Numbered from the stretch's first letter, positions 1-8,620 are shown. The stretch is 64,000 bases of DNA from Gammaproteobacteria bacterium (GCA_003353945.1 PIVM01000016.1:1-64000), one strand, 5' to 3'. Numbers and translations: made by a program. The notes: generated by a model from the letters alone, not told the origin.

Positions 1-131
1 AAACAGTTCAAGCAGGGGTAAGACAACTAAGCGGCCATCCTAATTGTCGCGAAACCGGCCACGATAGTTGACGCCAGACACTATTGCTTACGCAGTTTAA
101 AGGGTAATTTACCCCTAAACTCTGCCATATA

Positions 132-254
132 AAAAATATAATCGACACTATACAGGCTGCGTCCAAAAAATGGCCCATGCCAATCAGAAATTGGAAACCA
201 GCACTGAATCGTTTTATGATTGAGTTTGAAGACCGATTGCAAGATTATATTTAA
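132..254 (+). pseudogene. IS256-family transposase, C-terminal remnant
   Basis: Reading from 132 to the TAA at 252-254 gives about 40 residues containing SKKWPMPIRNWKPALNRF followed by an FEDRL block. This is the typical C-terminal end of IS256-type transposases. Upstream of about 111 the frame decays and no start or DDE core is present, so only the tail survives. It sits at the left edge of the accessory island and marks past IS activity. The family call comes from remembered C-terminal sequences; a protein search with this tail would settle it. Confidence 0.6.
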
Positions 255-258
255 CTCT

Positions 259-291
259 GGCAGTTTGTATTATAGAACAGGGAAAACTGCC
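259..291. repeat. 8-bp inverted repeat after transposase remnant
   Basis: GGCAGTTT at 259-266 and AAACTGCC at 284-291 are perfect inverted repeats with a 17-base loop, starting five bases after the transposase stop. It may be a remnant of the IS end or a transcription terminator facing the toxin-like gene, which ends at 312. Confidence 0.4.
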
Positions 292-311
292 GTCGACAAA
301 TAGCAGGACAA

Positions 312-779
312 TCAGAACGTCCAGTTTTCGCTCTCCATAAACTCTTCCAGAGACATGCTCTCCACACCGAAATGTTGACATACGTTTGGAACCTTAGCAG
401 CATTTGGTTTGAATACTTCTGATGTAACTACACACCCACCTACTGCATCAGCTTTAGCTATGACAAAAGGATCGGCAACAGGCTTGCCCTCCAATCGCTC
501 TTGGTTTCTAATTAGTGCTTGAAAATGCTGAACTTCAAAAATACTGGATACAAAGGAAAATTCATTCCCCAGTGGAGCATAAAAAAGATCGCCATTATCC
601 TTTACCCAGTCAGTCAGAGTATCGCCATGCCCATTAAGTTCTCTAGCTACTTCCTTGACAGAAATTATCACCTGCTCATCAATTAACTCATCAAAACGCT
701 CCCAAAGCGAAGGAAAACGTTCTGGGTAATAGTGACGAAACAACAATATGAGCGGACCACTATCGAATACATAAATCAT
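312..779 (-). CDS. DUF4411 PIN-like protein, probable toxin
   Basis: The protein has 155 residues, the usual size for DUF4411. The N-terminus MIYVFDSGPLI has the PIN-type first strand with Asp6. Further acidic residues occur in KEVAREL (about 42-48) and in the ADPFVIAKAD block (about 102-111), as expected for a metal-dependent PIN-like nuclease fold. Its ATG overlaps the stop of the XRE/ImmA gene by four bases, so the two are translationally coupled. DUF4411 genes are commonly paired with XRE-ImmA/IrrE genes in toxin-antitoxin-like modules. RNase activity is inferred from the fold, not shown. Confidence 0.8.
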   Translation of the reverse strand: MIYVFDSGPLILLFRHYYPERFPSLWERFDELIDEQVIISVKEVARELNGHGDTLTDWVKDNGDLFYAPLGNEFSFVSSIFEVQHFQALIRNQERLEGKPVADPFVIAKADAVGGCVVTSEVFKPNAAKVPNVCQHFGVESMSLEEFMESENWTF

Positions 780-1945
780 ACAGCAGCCCCATTTCGGTGT
801 AACAAAGCTTCCATGCCATCAATACTCTTGACCTTGACTCCTAAATAGTCTGCTAAACGCTCTACTGATATTTGATTTTGGTAATACCGACTAAACGCTT
901 TGCCTATATATTTTTTCCCAAGATAAGCTCCCTGTGTTAAGTAATAGTCTCCTCCACTACCTCTTCTACCATTCTTATGTTGAGCCCATTCAGCCACTTT
1001 CTGATGATAGGAGCTTTCTTCAATGCTCCCTCTATCTAAGAGTTTTCTTAATATAACTTCGCGGCTTACCTTATAAATACTCGCAAGCTGCTCAATTGCA
1101 TAATCATCAAACGCCCCCTCTTCAACTCTATTTTCAAAATCTTTTTTAGGGACAAGAAACTCACCAGCAAACCGATTACACAAAACCTCAATCCGGCGAG
1201 AATCGCCGTCAAGATAATCAATGTAGTCATCAAGTCGAGTATCAACCCCTCCTGTTTTGAACAGAAGATGCGCCAGCTCATGAAAAAGTGTAAAAACCTG
1301 TCTAGTAGCAGGCTTACTATTGTTTATATATATCACAGGGAACTGGCTATCATACAAACAAAAACCAGAAAAGGAGTCGTCTTTAAAAGCATCCTTAAAT
1401 ATGAAAACACCAAGACTCTCTAATTTTTCTCTCCACATTTTAAACGCTTCTTCGGCACTAGCACTATGTATTTGCTTATCTAGACTTACTTCAAGATAGC
1501 GCCGTACTTTTTTGGCAATAGCTACTTCTGATGCCCGCACACCAAACGATAAATCCTGCACGATTTTATTCTCAGAAGGATTAACGCCATCATATAACTC
1601 GTACAAATTTAATTGGAAAGATTGAGCCTTTCTTAGTAGTAGCCGTATTCGCTGCGGAAGGTGTTCGATCTCGTATTCTGGCAATGTACGAAAAGACTGT
1701 TTCGGGGAAGTCTCTTCTGGCGGCTCGGGAAAAAAGAACATAGCCAAAGGACGCTTATACAAATCATACGCCAAACGCTCCATTTGAGGGTAAGTCGGAC
1801 TCTCAAAACCATCCTCCCATGCCTCAATCACTTCATATGTAACGCTTTTACGATTCATCTTTTGGACAACTTCATCAATCGTTAATCCAGCAGATTCTCT
1901 AGCCCAGCGTAGCACCTCAGGAGTTACAGGAACGGACTCCGTCAT
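776..1945 (-). CDS. XRE-family HTH protein with ImmA/IrrE metallopeptidase domain
   Basis: The protein has 389 residues. Residues about 8-65 form an XRE helix-turn-helix (VLRWARESAGLTIDEVV). Residues about 150-290 hold an ImmA/IrrE zinc-peptidase domain with HELAH at 222-226 and a downstream acidic residue in RFAGEFLVP (Glu262). The ATG at 1945 follows a good GGGAG ribosome site. It lies upstream of, and overlaps, the PIN-like DUF4411 gene. The likely role is antitoxin plus autorepressor, with the peptidase possibly acting in regulated release; that is family-based inference. About 100 further residues follow the peptidase core and include a QGAYLGKKYIGKAF block. Confidence 0.85.
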   Translation of the reverse strand: MTESVPVTPEVLRWARESAGLTIDEVVQKMNRKSVTYEVIEAWEDGFESPTYPQMERLAYDLYKRPLAMFFFPEPPEETSPKQSFRTLPEYEIEHLPQRIRLLLRKAQSFQLNLYELYDGVNPSENKIVQDLSFGVRASEVAIAKKVRRYLEVSLDKQIHSASAEEAFKMWREKLESLGVFIFKDAFKDDSFSGFCLYDSQFPVIYINNSKPATRQVFTLFHELAHLLFKTGGVDTRLDDYIDYLDGDSRRIEVLCNRFAGEFLVPKKDFENRVEEGAFDDYAIEQLASIYKVSREVILRKLLDRGSIEESSYHQKVAEWAQHKNGRRGSGGDYYLTQGAYLGKKYIGKAFSRYYQNQISVERLADYLGVKVKSIDGMEALLHRNGAAV

Positions 1946-2123
1946 AACGTCTCCCTTTCCTCATATCTAGTTTTTTTATTAGAATAATTTCTGCCCATAT
2001 ATGAAATTATATCCTATTTTGAACAAACCATTTCTCAAACTGACTGTTACATTTCATTACAACATCAAACACTGATTACAAAACAATCATAAAACCAAGA
2101 TCTAACTCAATACGCATGGAATA
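1946..2123. other. AT-rich leader of the toxin-antitoxin-like operon
   Basis: No gene is seen here. A TATAAT -10 box for the minus strand lies at 2006-2011, about 60 bases upstream of the XRE/ImmA start. I could not place a matching -35 at normal spacing. The stretch is visibly AT-rich. Confidence 0.4.
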
Positions 2124-2333
2124 CTATTCATAAATAGTGAAAATCGGAAACCATCCCATCCCGCAAGCAATCTTATCCTGCACCTTCTCAGCAGACTCCC
2201 TTAAAGTCTCTGCGGTCAGCACAGCGTACCCAGCAGTAACATCATCTCTCCCGCTGGCATGATTGAGCATCCGCTTTAAGATATACAGTCCGACCCCACT
2301 AGCCCTTAGTGCCCAACAACTCAATAATGGCAC
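2124..2333 (-). pseudogene. Integrase C-terminal remnant
   Basis: The frame encodes LYILKRMLNHASGRDD followed by VTAGYAVLTAETLR. This is the tail of a tyrosine recombinase: the LKR.LNH segment followed by the catalytic Tyr in TAGY. Only about 65 residues remain and no catalytic Arg or HxxR box is present, so it is a scrap, not a working enzyme. It differs from the intact P4-type integrase at the tRNA end, so it records a separate recombinase. Confidence 0.6.
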
Positions 2334-2360
2334 TTTCCAGCTATGCTTATGTAAACCTCT

Positions 2361-5300
2361 CTAAAAATACCCTCCATTGGAAAGGATTCGCTCAGCGTCC
2401 CGGTCATAACTCGCGGCCACATCACGCAAGGTTGTAGCTAGTCGTTGATATCCAACATTTTCAATCTCTTCCGCTCGCTGACGATACTTTTCTGCCAGTG
2501 ACCTCTCGGGCTTAGCTTCTGGATCAACCGAGTGAGCGCCCCGGGAATTGCGAATACCCGTGCCATAGCCATCACGTAAGCTAGTGCGCGTTCTTGCATT
2601 CATAGCCTCCGCAATCACCGGATGAATCCATAGACCGTCAGGCCCTTCAGGGGCGTTAACAAGCACGTCACCCAGTTGAATCATTGCGACATCATAATGC
2701 CCTGAAGCCTTGGCAGTATCCTCCACACAGCTTAACCACGCCGTAAACAAATCTGGGTCAAACCCTGCATTCACCTGTGAACCCGGTATAACTTTCCATG
2801 CAGAAAATAAGCGATATGCGTTAGTCGCCAGGTTACGACGCCGCTCGGAAGACTCTTTTTCTGGTTCAGCACCCTCAGCGCGATATATCAGCTGGATAAG
2901 CTCACAGAAAAAACCAGGATCTAAAGCCAATCTGTTTTCCAGGGTTATAGGGGAGCCTTTACTATGCTTAGCGAGCAAAGATACATAGGCCCATTCGACA
3001 CGAAACAACTTATCTTGATCAGTAGTAGCATTGCTTTGCAAAGCCTGGATAATTTGGGTGATGTAGTAATTTCCGTTTTGACCTAATGGCTCTTCAGACT
3101 CTACAAGGGCTAATAACGTGTCACACGCCAGATCAGGATTAATATCTTTCTTCTTATAAATATCTCTTGCAAATGCAGGAATAGCCGCACTTGACCGACC
3201 AAATTCGAGCAACTTGATGAGGGCATGCTCAGCATCATCGTCTGTCTGATAGGTATTAGCAGTAGTATTATTCCAATACTCACTTTCATGTTCACCAAGC
3301 AACTGAGCGACTCTATCCCAGGCATTTTTTTCAAATGGTAAAGCACACAACAGTAGAGCCACCTGCCTTGGCTCCCAGCCTAATTTGTCTATGCCATCAA
3401 ACCACTCCCAGTCACCCATAAACCTCCGGCGCCATGCATAAGCCGAAACTAACGACCAAAGCTTATGATCTGCCTTATCCAGCAAACCTGGTAGAAGTTC
3501 AGTATCAAACGCAGGTTGATCCAAATCTGCCAGCACCTCACCCACAAGGTGAGGGTTTGAAACTGTCGAAGCAAATTCTAAAACCCGTGGCAGCCCACCT
3601 TCTGCCAGGACATCCTCTACAGCCCCCTTCCGTATTTGGAACAGTTTATCTTGCTCCTCCTGCCAATCACCATCGCCTTCATATAGATATGCATCTGCCT
3701 CGGAAAAAAGTCGCTTGTTAATAAGGCTAGGGCTTTGGGGTGCAAGTTGATTGGCTATGTCCTCCATCGGAAGCAGGGACTCATATCCCAGAGACCATTC
3801 AGCCTCTGAAAATTGTCGATGGTGGGCAATTAACTTGCAAAGCGCTGCCCAAAGCGGCATACGGTCTTTCTCTGGGAGCTTTAAACAATGCTCAGATAGT
3901 AGCTTATCTCTCAATGCCTCAGAGGCCGGTGATGGCAAATGGTCATAGTTACCCACCAAAGATGCCAGTTTAGAGACATCAAACTCCGCTTGCACAACAA
4001 TCAACTCAGCACAAAATCGGGATTGCTCCCAATACTCGCCTTTCGATACACCTTTTTCCCAGACATTAGGAATCACTTCTCTCCAGCTTGGCTTATGAGT
4101 GCCAGATGTCGTAGAGTGTTGCCCAGGAAGCAAGCTCTCAAGTAACTTCCAGGCCACCTCTGGCTGTTCAGCACAGATTGACTTAAGTGCTGCTTGTCGC
4201 TTCTCAACGGAAGCAAGAGTATGTGGCAGCCAGGGAAGAAAAATATCTGTCAGTGAATTACCCGGTCTGTTTGCCCAGTTACCGCCTGGGTCATGTGAGG
4301 CTATCTCTGCCAAAACAACCACAGTGCGACTCAGGTAAGTTTCCTCCCACGCGATTCCCTCAAGCGCCCATAGAAGGCCAGTTATATAGTTTCTACCAAA
4401 AACACCCGTATCTTCTTGCTCGAATAACTTATCAAAGGGCGAAGGTGTGGCTGCGATAGCATTTTCTACAGCCGATAGAAACTCACCTGGGCTCGCTTCC
4501 GAAAGGGTTGGTAGCAAGCTATTGAGGCTGCCCCAGCGAATCCACTCACCTTCCTCAAACAACTCACGCACTGATAGCACCGCGATAGCATCTGCCTTAC
4601 CCTGGGTGCAATTAGCCAAAGAGGCCGCCCGACTACCTATAAGCGCTAGTGTTTCCGCCAGCCCCTCACGTAAGTTACCAGAGTGCGGTAACACCTTCCC
4701 GTGAATAGCTGCGGCATATCGATCTTCACCAGGCAGTTCAAAAGAAGGATCATCAACCCGAAGAACCTCCACAGCAACGGTTTTCAAGGTATCCAAGTGG
4801 TCATCAAACAGCCTACCTCCCAAATCCTGCCAGGATTTCGCACGATCATTGAAGCTCCAGAGGCCATTCTTATAAGTTAAGGGGCAATCATAAACCTGTA
4901 ATGCCTCTCTCAGATCAGCTATCCAGCTATTGTAATCCTCGCCAACAATCTGCGTAACAACCGCGATGTCAGCCTCATTACTTTCATTCCAACTACCTAT
5001 TAGACATGCAAGCGCTAGTTTTTTAGCAGATGCGTACTGATTCCAATCAGTAACGACTGGCTCACCCCCACCCCCACCTTCACCCTCTACCTCTACCTCT
5101 ACCTCTTCCTTAACAAGGCCTTTAGGTATATGTGTGACCTCAAGCTCTCTGAAATGTTCGACCAAATCATCAGGTAGAGTATCGAGGGTGATTGTCCCCG
5201 CATATTGATTAAAGTCTTGAACCTCATTGACTATCTGGTACCAGATTTTGTCGGGGATATCCCTATTAAACTGTGCAATATGCGATTGCAACAGTGACGA

Positions 5301-5930
5301 AACGACACTTCCTTTTTTAGCAAGGTCATAACCGAGAAGATGGAAATGTTTAAGGAACTCATATAAGTCCTGATCTTCAACATCATTGTCTTTATTGGCA
5401 GCTTTCAGCTGCTCCTTAAAGGCTGTAAGTTTATTCCTGACATTATCTGAACAAAAATTAGCCCGAGCTACTTGGGTTAGAAACTCATCAGCGTCGCGTG
5501 TATGGCGAGCCTGCTCTAATAGCCCATTAACCCCATCGGTATCCGTGGCGTTGATCGGCCCTGTAATTAGAGCAATTACATCTTTCTCTTTGGTAAAAAC
5601 TTCAGAGCTATTAAAGTCATTCCAAGCTGCTTGAATAACTTCAGCAAACAACTTGCTCTTGGTGGTGATTACTATCGAGTTCTTTACTTGCCCAAGCAAC
5701 CGGCGGCGATCATTGTTTGTCGGATTTTCAACAAAAATAATTAGATCATCTGTGCAATAACCAGTCACCGCACCCTGTAGCTTTATCTCTACGATCGGCC
5801 AGGCGGGCAAACAGGGAGCATAACCACCGCTCAGCATCAAAGTGACAAATGTAGCCTGGATATTGGCTTCAAATCTTGCACCACCACTACCTGTCGAAAA
5901 TGGATTACTGAGCTGCTTACCGCCCGTCAT
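2361..5930 (-). CDS. Large putative defence protein: PD-(D/E)xK-like N-terminus plus helical repeats
   Basis: This 1189-residue protein has no assignable name. The N-terminus has an NPFSTGSGGARFE block (residues 9-21), then TDDLIIF with Asp61/Asp62 and GQVK with Gln81/Lys83. That spacing fits the PD-(D/E)xK nuclease core in its QxK form, as in DUF4297/Cap4-like effectors. Residues about 90-270 look like a mixed helical domain. Residues 274-290 are a Glu/Val/Gly-rich linker encoded by a hexamer repeat. The remaining 900 residues look like a long helical-repeat body ending in a conserved-looking segment with KYRQRAEEIE and SYDRDAERI. I find no Walker A motif, so it is not an ordinary STAND/Avs NTPase. 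It is alone in its transcription unit and lies in the tRNA island, which suggests a defence role. The nuclease call is inference. Confidence 0.6.
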   Translation of the reverse strand: MTGGKQLSNPFSTGSGGARFEANIQATFVTLMLSGGYAPCLPAWPIVEIKLQGAVTGYCTDDLIIFVENPTNNDRRRLLGQVKNSIVITTKSKLFAEVIQAAWNDFNSSEVFTKEKDVIALITGPINATDTDGVNGLLEQARHTRDADEFLTQVARANFCSDNVRNKLTAFKEQLKAANKDNDVEDQDLYEFLKHFHLLGYDLAKKGSVVSSLLQSHIAQFNRDIPDKIWYQIVNEVQDFNQYAGTITLDTLPDDLVEHFRELEVTHIPKGLVKEEVEVEVEGEGGGGGEPVVTDWNQYASAKKLALACLIGSWNESNEADIAVVTQIVGEDYNSWIADLREALQVYDCPLTYKNGLWSFNDRAKSWQDLGGRLFDDHLDTLKTVAVEVLRVDDPSFELPGEDRYAAAIHGKVLPHSGNLREGLAETLALIGSRAASLANCTQGKADAIAVLSVRELFEEGEWIRWGSLNSLLPTLSEASPGEFLSAVENAIAATPSPFDKLFEQEDTGVFGRNYITGLLWALEGIAWEETYLSRTVVVLAEIASHDPGGNWANRPGNSLTDIFLPWLPHTLASVEKRQAALKSICAEQPEVAWKLLESLLPGQHSTTSGTHKPSWREVIPNVWEKGVSKGEYWEQSRFCAELIVVQAEFDVSKLASLVGNYDHLPSPASEALRDKLLSEHCLKLPEKDRMPLWAALCKLIAHHRQFSEAEWSLGYESLLPMEDIANQLAPQSPSLINKRLFSEADAYLYEGDGDWQEEQDKLFQIRKGAVEDVLAEGGLPRVLEFASTVSNPHLVGEVLADLDQPAFDTELLPGLLDKADHKLWSLVSAYAWRRRFMGDWEWFDGIDKLGWEPRQVALLLCALPFEKNAWDRVAQLLGEHESEYWNNTTANTYQTDDDAEHALIKLLEFGRSSAAIPAFARDIYKKKDINPDLACDTLLALVESEEPLGQNGNYYITQIIQALQSNATTDQDKLFRVEWAYVSLLAKHSKGSPITLENRLALDPGFFCELIQLIYRAEGAEPEKESSERRRNLATNAYRLFSAWKVIPGSQVNAGFDPDLFTAWLSCVEDTAKASGHYDVAMIQLGDVLVNAPEGPDGLWIHPVIAEAMNARTRTSLRDGYGTGIRNSRGAHSVDPEAKPERSLAEKYRQRAEEIENVGYQRLATTLRDVAASYDRDAERILSNGGYF
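5063..5109. repeat. Hexanucleotide repeat in the 1189-residue gene
   Basis: On the coding strand GAGGTA is repeated three times and is followed by GGTGGG-type units. They encode the EVEVEV and GGGGG parts of an interdomain linker. Six-base units keep the frame, so slippage would change linker length rather than switch the gene off. Confidence 0.75.
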
Positions 5931-6032
5931 TATTAAATATCATCCTATGATTATCCCCAGTTTTCGTATTCTTATTTCTTTATAACACCATTAGTAAGCT
6001 TGATTTACAATCTAACTAAATCAGTTACGAGC

Positions 6033-6416
6033 TTATTTTCTACCAGCCAGCCCCATAATCAGAGCACCTAAAGCCGCACCGAATACCATAGCACCAACAT
6101 CTACGCCATCCTGCCCAGCTTTGGCTTTATGCCCCCTTGGCATAGGAACGACATCGGTTCCATTTGCCCGAAGGTTAGCTATGTAATTATTGAGGGTACT
6201 GGAGATCTCTTCACCACTAACACCTAGGGCTCTGGCAGCTTGATACATCTGATCAACAGAAAACGTTGACGCTCCAGTTTCCAACCTGCTGTAGCTCGGC
6301 TGCGATAAGCCCATACGCTCAGCCATTTCTCCCTGTTCCAGGCCCTTTATCTGCCTGTGGCTAGCAAGCACTGCACCCAACACCGCTGAATATGTTGTTG
6401 TCTGCGAAGTATTCAT
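6033..6416 (-). CDS. XRE-family repressor with C-terminal membrane segment
   Basis: From the ATG at 6416 the protein has 127 residues. An AGGTGA ribosome site eight bases upstream supports this start over a GTG further out at 6449. Residues about 10-65 form a clear XRE helix-turn-helix (QGEMAERMGLSQPSYSRLE). The C-terminus is a glycine-rich hydrophobic stretch (VGAMVFGAALGALIMGLAG) that could cross the membrane, which is unusual for a small repressor. It is divergent from the LRAT-domain gene, with a strong palindrome between them, so it probably controls both genes. Confidence 0.75.
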   Translation of the reverse strand: MNTSQTTTYSAVLGAVLASHRQIKGLEQGEMAERMGLSQPSYSRLETGASTFSVDQMYQAARALGVSGEEISSTLNNYIANLRANGTDVVPMPRGHKAKAGQDGVDVGAMVFGAALGALIMGLAGRK

Positions 6417-6478
6417 AAGCTTCGTCACCTGATTATTTCCAAGTAACACGCACTAAAACCCAAACCAGGATTGACTGC

Positions 6479-6520
6479 GTATACATATACGTTTAATGTA
6501 TATTCGTTAAACGTATATAC
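6479..6520. promoter_or_regulatory. Palindromic operator between XRE and LRAT genes
   Basis: ATATACGTTTAA at 6485-6496 and TTAAACGTATAT at 6507-6518 are a perfect 12-bp inverted repeat. The ten-base spacer contains another TGTATAT half-site. The site fills the middle of the 119-bp divergent intergenic region, 63 bases from the XRE start and 18 from the LRAT start. That position would let the XRE protein repress both promoters. Confidence 0.75.
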
Positions 6521-6535
6521 ATAGGGATTATTAAT

Positions 6536-7015
6536 ATGAATGCTAAACTGAAACCCGGCTATTTGCTATACCGCAGCAAAGGCATTGTCGAGCATGCCGG
6601 GGTTTATTTGGGTAGTCAGCGAGTACTTCATAACTCGCCTACCAATGGAACTGAAGTCATTGACTATATAAAGTACGCCGAAGGGAAAGCCGTCAAGGTA
6701 ATTGAAACTGGTGATCACAACCATGCGGAACTAGCAGCACGTTTAGAACAGATCCTTCAGGAAAGGGGCGAATACCAAGCGTCCTTCAATAACTGTGAAC
6801 ACATTGCGCACTTTCTGGTCTATGGACGCAAATTCAGCCCTCAAATTCAAGCAACGCTTATTTGTTCTGTGATTGCCGGATTTATTAGCTGGAAAACCCA
6901 AAAAGGTAACCCACTAGTAGTCGCTACCCTTGGTGGACTTGGCGGGTGCCTGCTTAACAACATGACCCGCAGTTACGATAGCTCGATCTCATCTCTTCCT
7001 GGGAGCCCTGCTTAA
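6536..7015 (+). CDS. LRAT-domain (NlpC/P60 superfamily) putative membrane acyltransferase or hydrolase
   Basis: The protein has 159 residues. The LRAT-like papain-fold signature is complete: His20 in VEHAGVYLG, His32 in RVLHNS and the nucleophile Cys87 in NNCEHIAHF. Two hydrophobic stretches follow (about 104-118 and 126-141), so the enzyme is probably membrane-attached by its C-terminus. The ATG follows an AGGGA ribosome site. LRAT-fold enzymes act on lipid acyl chains or amide bonds; the substrate here is unknown. It shares an operator region with the divergent membrane-tailed XRE gene. Confidence 0.75.
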   Translation: MNAKLKPGYLLYRSKGIVEHAGVYLGSQRVLHNSPTNGTEVIDYIKYAEGKAVKVIETGDHNHAELAARLEQILQERGEYQASFNNCEHIAHFLVYGRKFSPQIQATLICSVIAGFISWKTQKGNPLVVATLGGLGGCLLNNMTRSYDSSISSLPGSPA

Positions 7016-7323
7016 TTAACTACCAACTTACCCCCCATATGGCTAATTATGGTCGTGAAACAATTTAAAAAGATGTCAAATATTTGATATTTTTGAGGAG
7101 TTAGGCGTAATTGAGCGCAAAAGCACACATCAAACAAAACCTATTTTTTACTCAAATTAAGAGGCCCTTCTCCGCTTTGATGAGTGAGGCTAGGCACCAG
7201 AATAGAGCATGGAAGGATCGCCGGGTAGGGATGCCTGCCTGATATTGAGTTTGAAATACTCAACATCCCTGATGCCTCTAACTCGCTTGCGGATCATCCC
7301 GATCATGGTTTCTATTAGCTCCT
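7016..7323 (-). other. Gene-free stretch with possible transposase-like scrap
   Basis: No intact gene is seen. On the minus strand, 7323 to 7190 stays open and reads IETMIGMIRKRVRGIRDVEY and on to a TAG at 7190-7192. This resembles the tail of a transposase, but I cannot name the family and there is no start. The rest is AT-rich and without clear signals. Confidence 0.25.
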
Positions 7324-8544
7324 TTAACCGCACCTTGCCTGATCTTTAAGCACATCCAAATAATCTGCCCAACGCTGCATCATCTCAGCTCTCTGTGGCA
7401 AATGCCGCGTCCTGTTGTATGCACGCCCATTAGCGTCTTTTACAGCATGGGCTAACTGCTGCTCAATGTGTTCAATACGCTCACTCAGAACCTCATCCAG
7501 CAATGTCCGAGCCATCGCCCTAAAACCGTGCGGAGTCATTGTTTCGTTATCGAAACCCAGTGTTCGTAATGCCGTTCTGACGCCATTCTCAGATAAACAC
7601 TGACTTGCACCTTTTACTGACGGAAAAACATACTTACCTCTTCGCTCCGTAAGTGGCTGAAGTTCTCGAAGCATTTCAATCGCCTGAGTTGCCAGCGGGA
7701 TGATATGATCCTCACGCATTTTCATCTTTGCCGCTGGAATCTCTATACGCTTTTGCTCCCAATTGATTTCAGGCCACTCCAGATGCCGCAACTCACCTGG
7801 ACGACAAAAGAGTAAAGGTGACAGCTTCAACGCAGCCATTCCTACTGGCGAGCCTTTATAACCATCAATGGCCAACATCAATTTGCCAACTTCAGCCGGA
7901 TCAGTGATAGCGGGACGATGCTTAACCGTGTGTGCCTTAAGCGATTCACCCAGATATGCTGCCGGGTCGCTCGTAGCTAGAGCAGAATTGATGGCAAACC
8001 GGTATATCTGCGATGCCACTTGACGCGCTCTCCGGGCAGTTTCAACAGTACGTTTTTCGACCCTCTCTAACACTGCCAACATTTCAGCGGGAGTTATGTC
8101 GTTAATAGGCCTATTACAAAGATAAGGATAAAGATCTCGCTCCAATAATCGTTTGGTGCGCTCACGATGACTTTTTGATTTATCAGCCACCCTCTTATCA
8201 AACCATTTATCTGCAACAACCTTGAATGTATTTGAAGCAGTATCTGCCTGTGCAACCTTATCCGCTCGCAGCTGCTCAATAGGATCAATTCCAACACCCA
8301 GCAGCTTCCGAGCTTCGCTTCTCTTTTCTCTGGCTCTTTTAAGGCTAACTTCTGGATAAACACCAAACGACAGCGTTTTTGATTTCTTAGTAATCGGGTG
8401 CTTGTAGTTCATACGCCAATATTTTGCACCCGTAGTTTTCACCAACAAATAAAGCCCCCCACCGTCAGCCAGCTTAAAATCCTTCTCAATGGATTTTGCG
8501 ATTTTCACCTCGTTTGCTGACAATGCCTTAATAATCTTTGGCAT
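7324..8544 (-). CDS. P4-type tyrosine recombinase (integrase)
   Basis: From the ATG at 8544 the protein has 406 residues, normal for P4-type integrases. A TTG at 8580 would add 12 residues, but it lies beyond the inverted repeat that probably regulates the gene. The N-terminus has the DUF4102-like domain (LADGGGLYLLV). The catalytic core shows Arg in FCRPGELRHLEW, HGFR with an Arg three residues after His, and Tyr in GRAYNRTRHL. It starts 190 bases from the 3' end of tRNA-Pro, the standard position for an enzyme that inserts an island at that tRNA. All catalytic residues are present, so it looks functional. Confidence 0.92.
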   Translation of the reverse strand: MPKIIKALSANEVKIAKSIEKDFKLADGGGLYLLVKTTGAKYWRMNYKHPITKKSKTLSFGVYPEVSLKRAREKRSEARKLLGVGIDPIEQLRADKVAQADTASNTFKVVADKWFDKRVADKSKSHRERTKRLLERDLYPYLCNRPINDITPAEMLAVLERVEKRTVETARRARQVASQIYRFAINSALATSDPAAYLGESLKAHTVKHRPAITDPAEVGKLMLAIDGYKGSPVGMAALKLSPLLFCRPGELRHLEWPEINWEQKRIEIPAAKMKMREDHIIPLATQAIEMLRELQPLTERRGKYVFPSVKGASQCLSENGVRTALRTLGFDNETMTPHGFRAMARTLLDEVLSERIEHIEQQLAHAVKDANGRAYNRTRHLPQRAEMMQRWADYLDVLKDQARCG

Positions 8545-8563
8545 AACGCTACCTACAGTTTTT

Positions 8564-8620
8564 TGAGGGTATCTGAGCAAATAATTCGAAAAATAGAAAT
8601 GATACCCTCACATATACCCT
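8564..8620. promoter_or_regulatory. Inverted repeat at the integrase promoter
   Basis: TGAGGGTATC at 8564-8573 and GATACCCTCA at 8601-8610 are a perfect 10-bp inverted repeat. A third ATACCCT copy is at 8614-8620. The repeats sit just upstream of the integrase ATG. They could be arm-type integrase sites or an operator for an excisionase or repressor. Confidence 0.6.

Noticed and set aside
3434..4704. Several open frames on the plus strand inside the 1189-residue gene
   Set aside because: They are antisense frames without ribosome sites or family matches.
6033..7015. Phage repressor-Cro pair
   Set aside because: The divergent partner is an LRAT enzyme, not a second DNA-binding protein, and no phage structural genes are nearby.
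8580..8580. TTG start for the integrase at 8580
   Set aside because: It would place the start beyond the regulatory inverted repeat, and the conserved N-terminus begins at the ATG at 8544.
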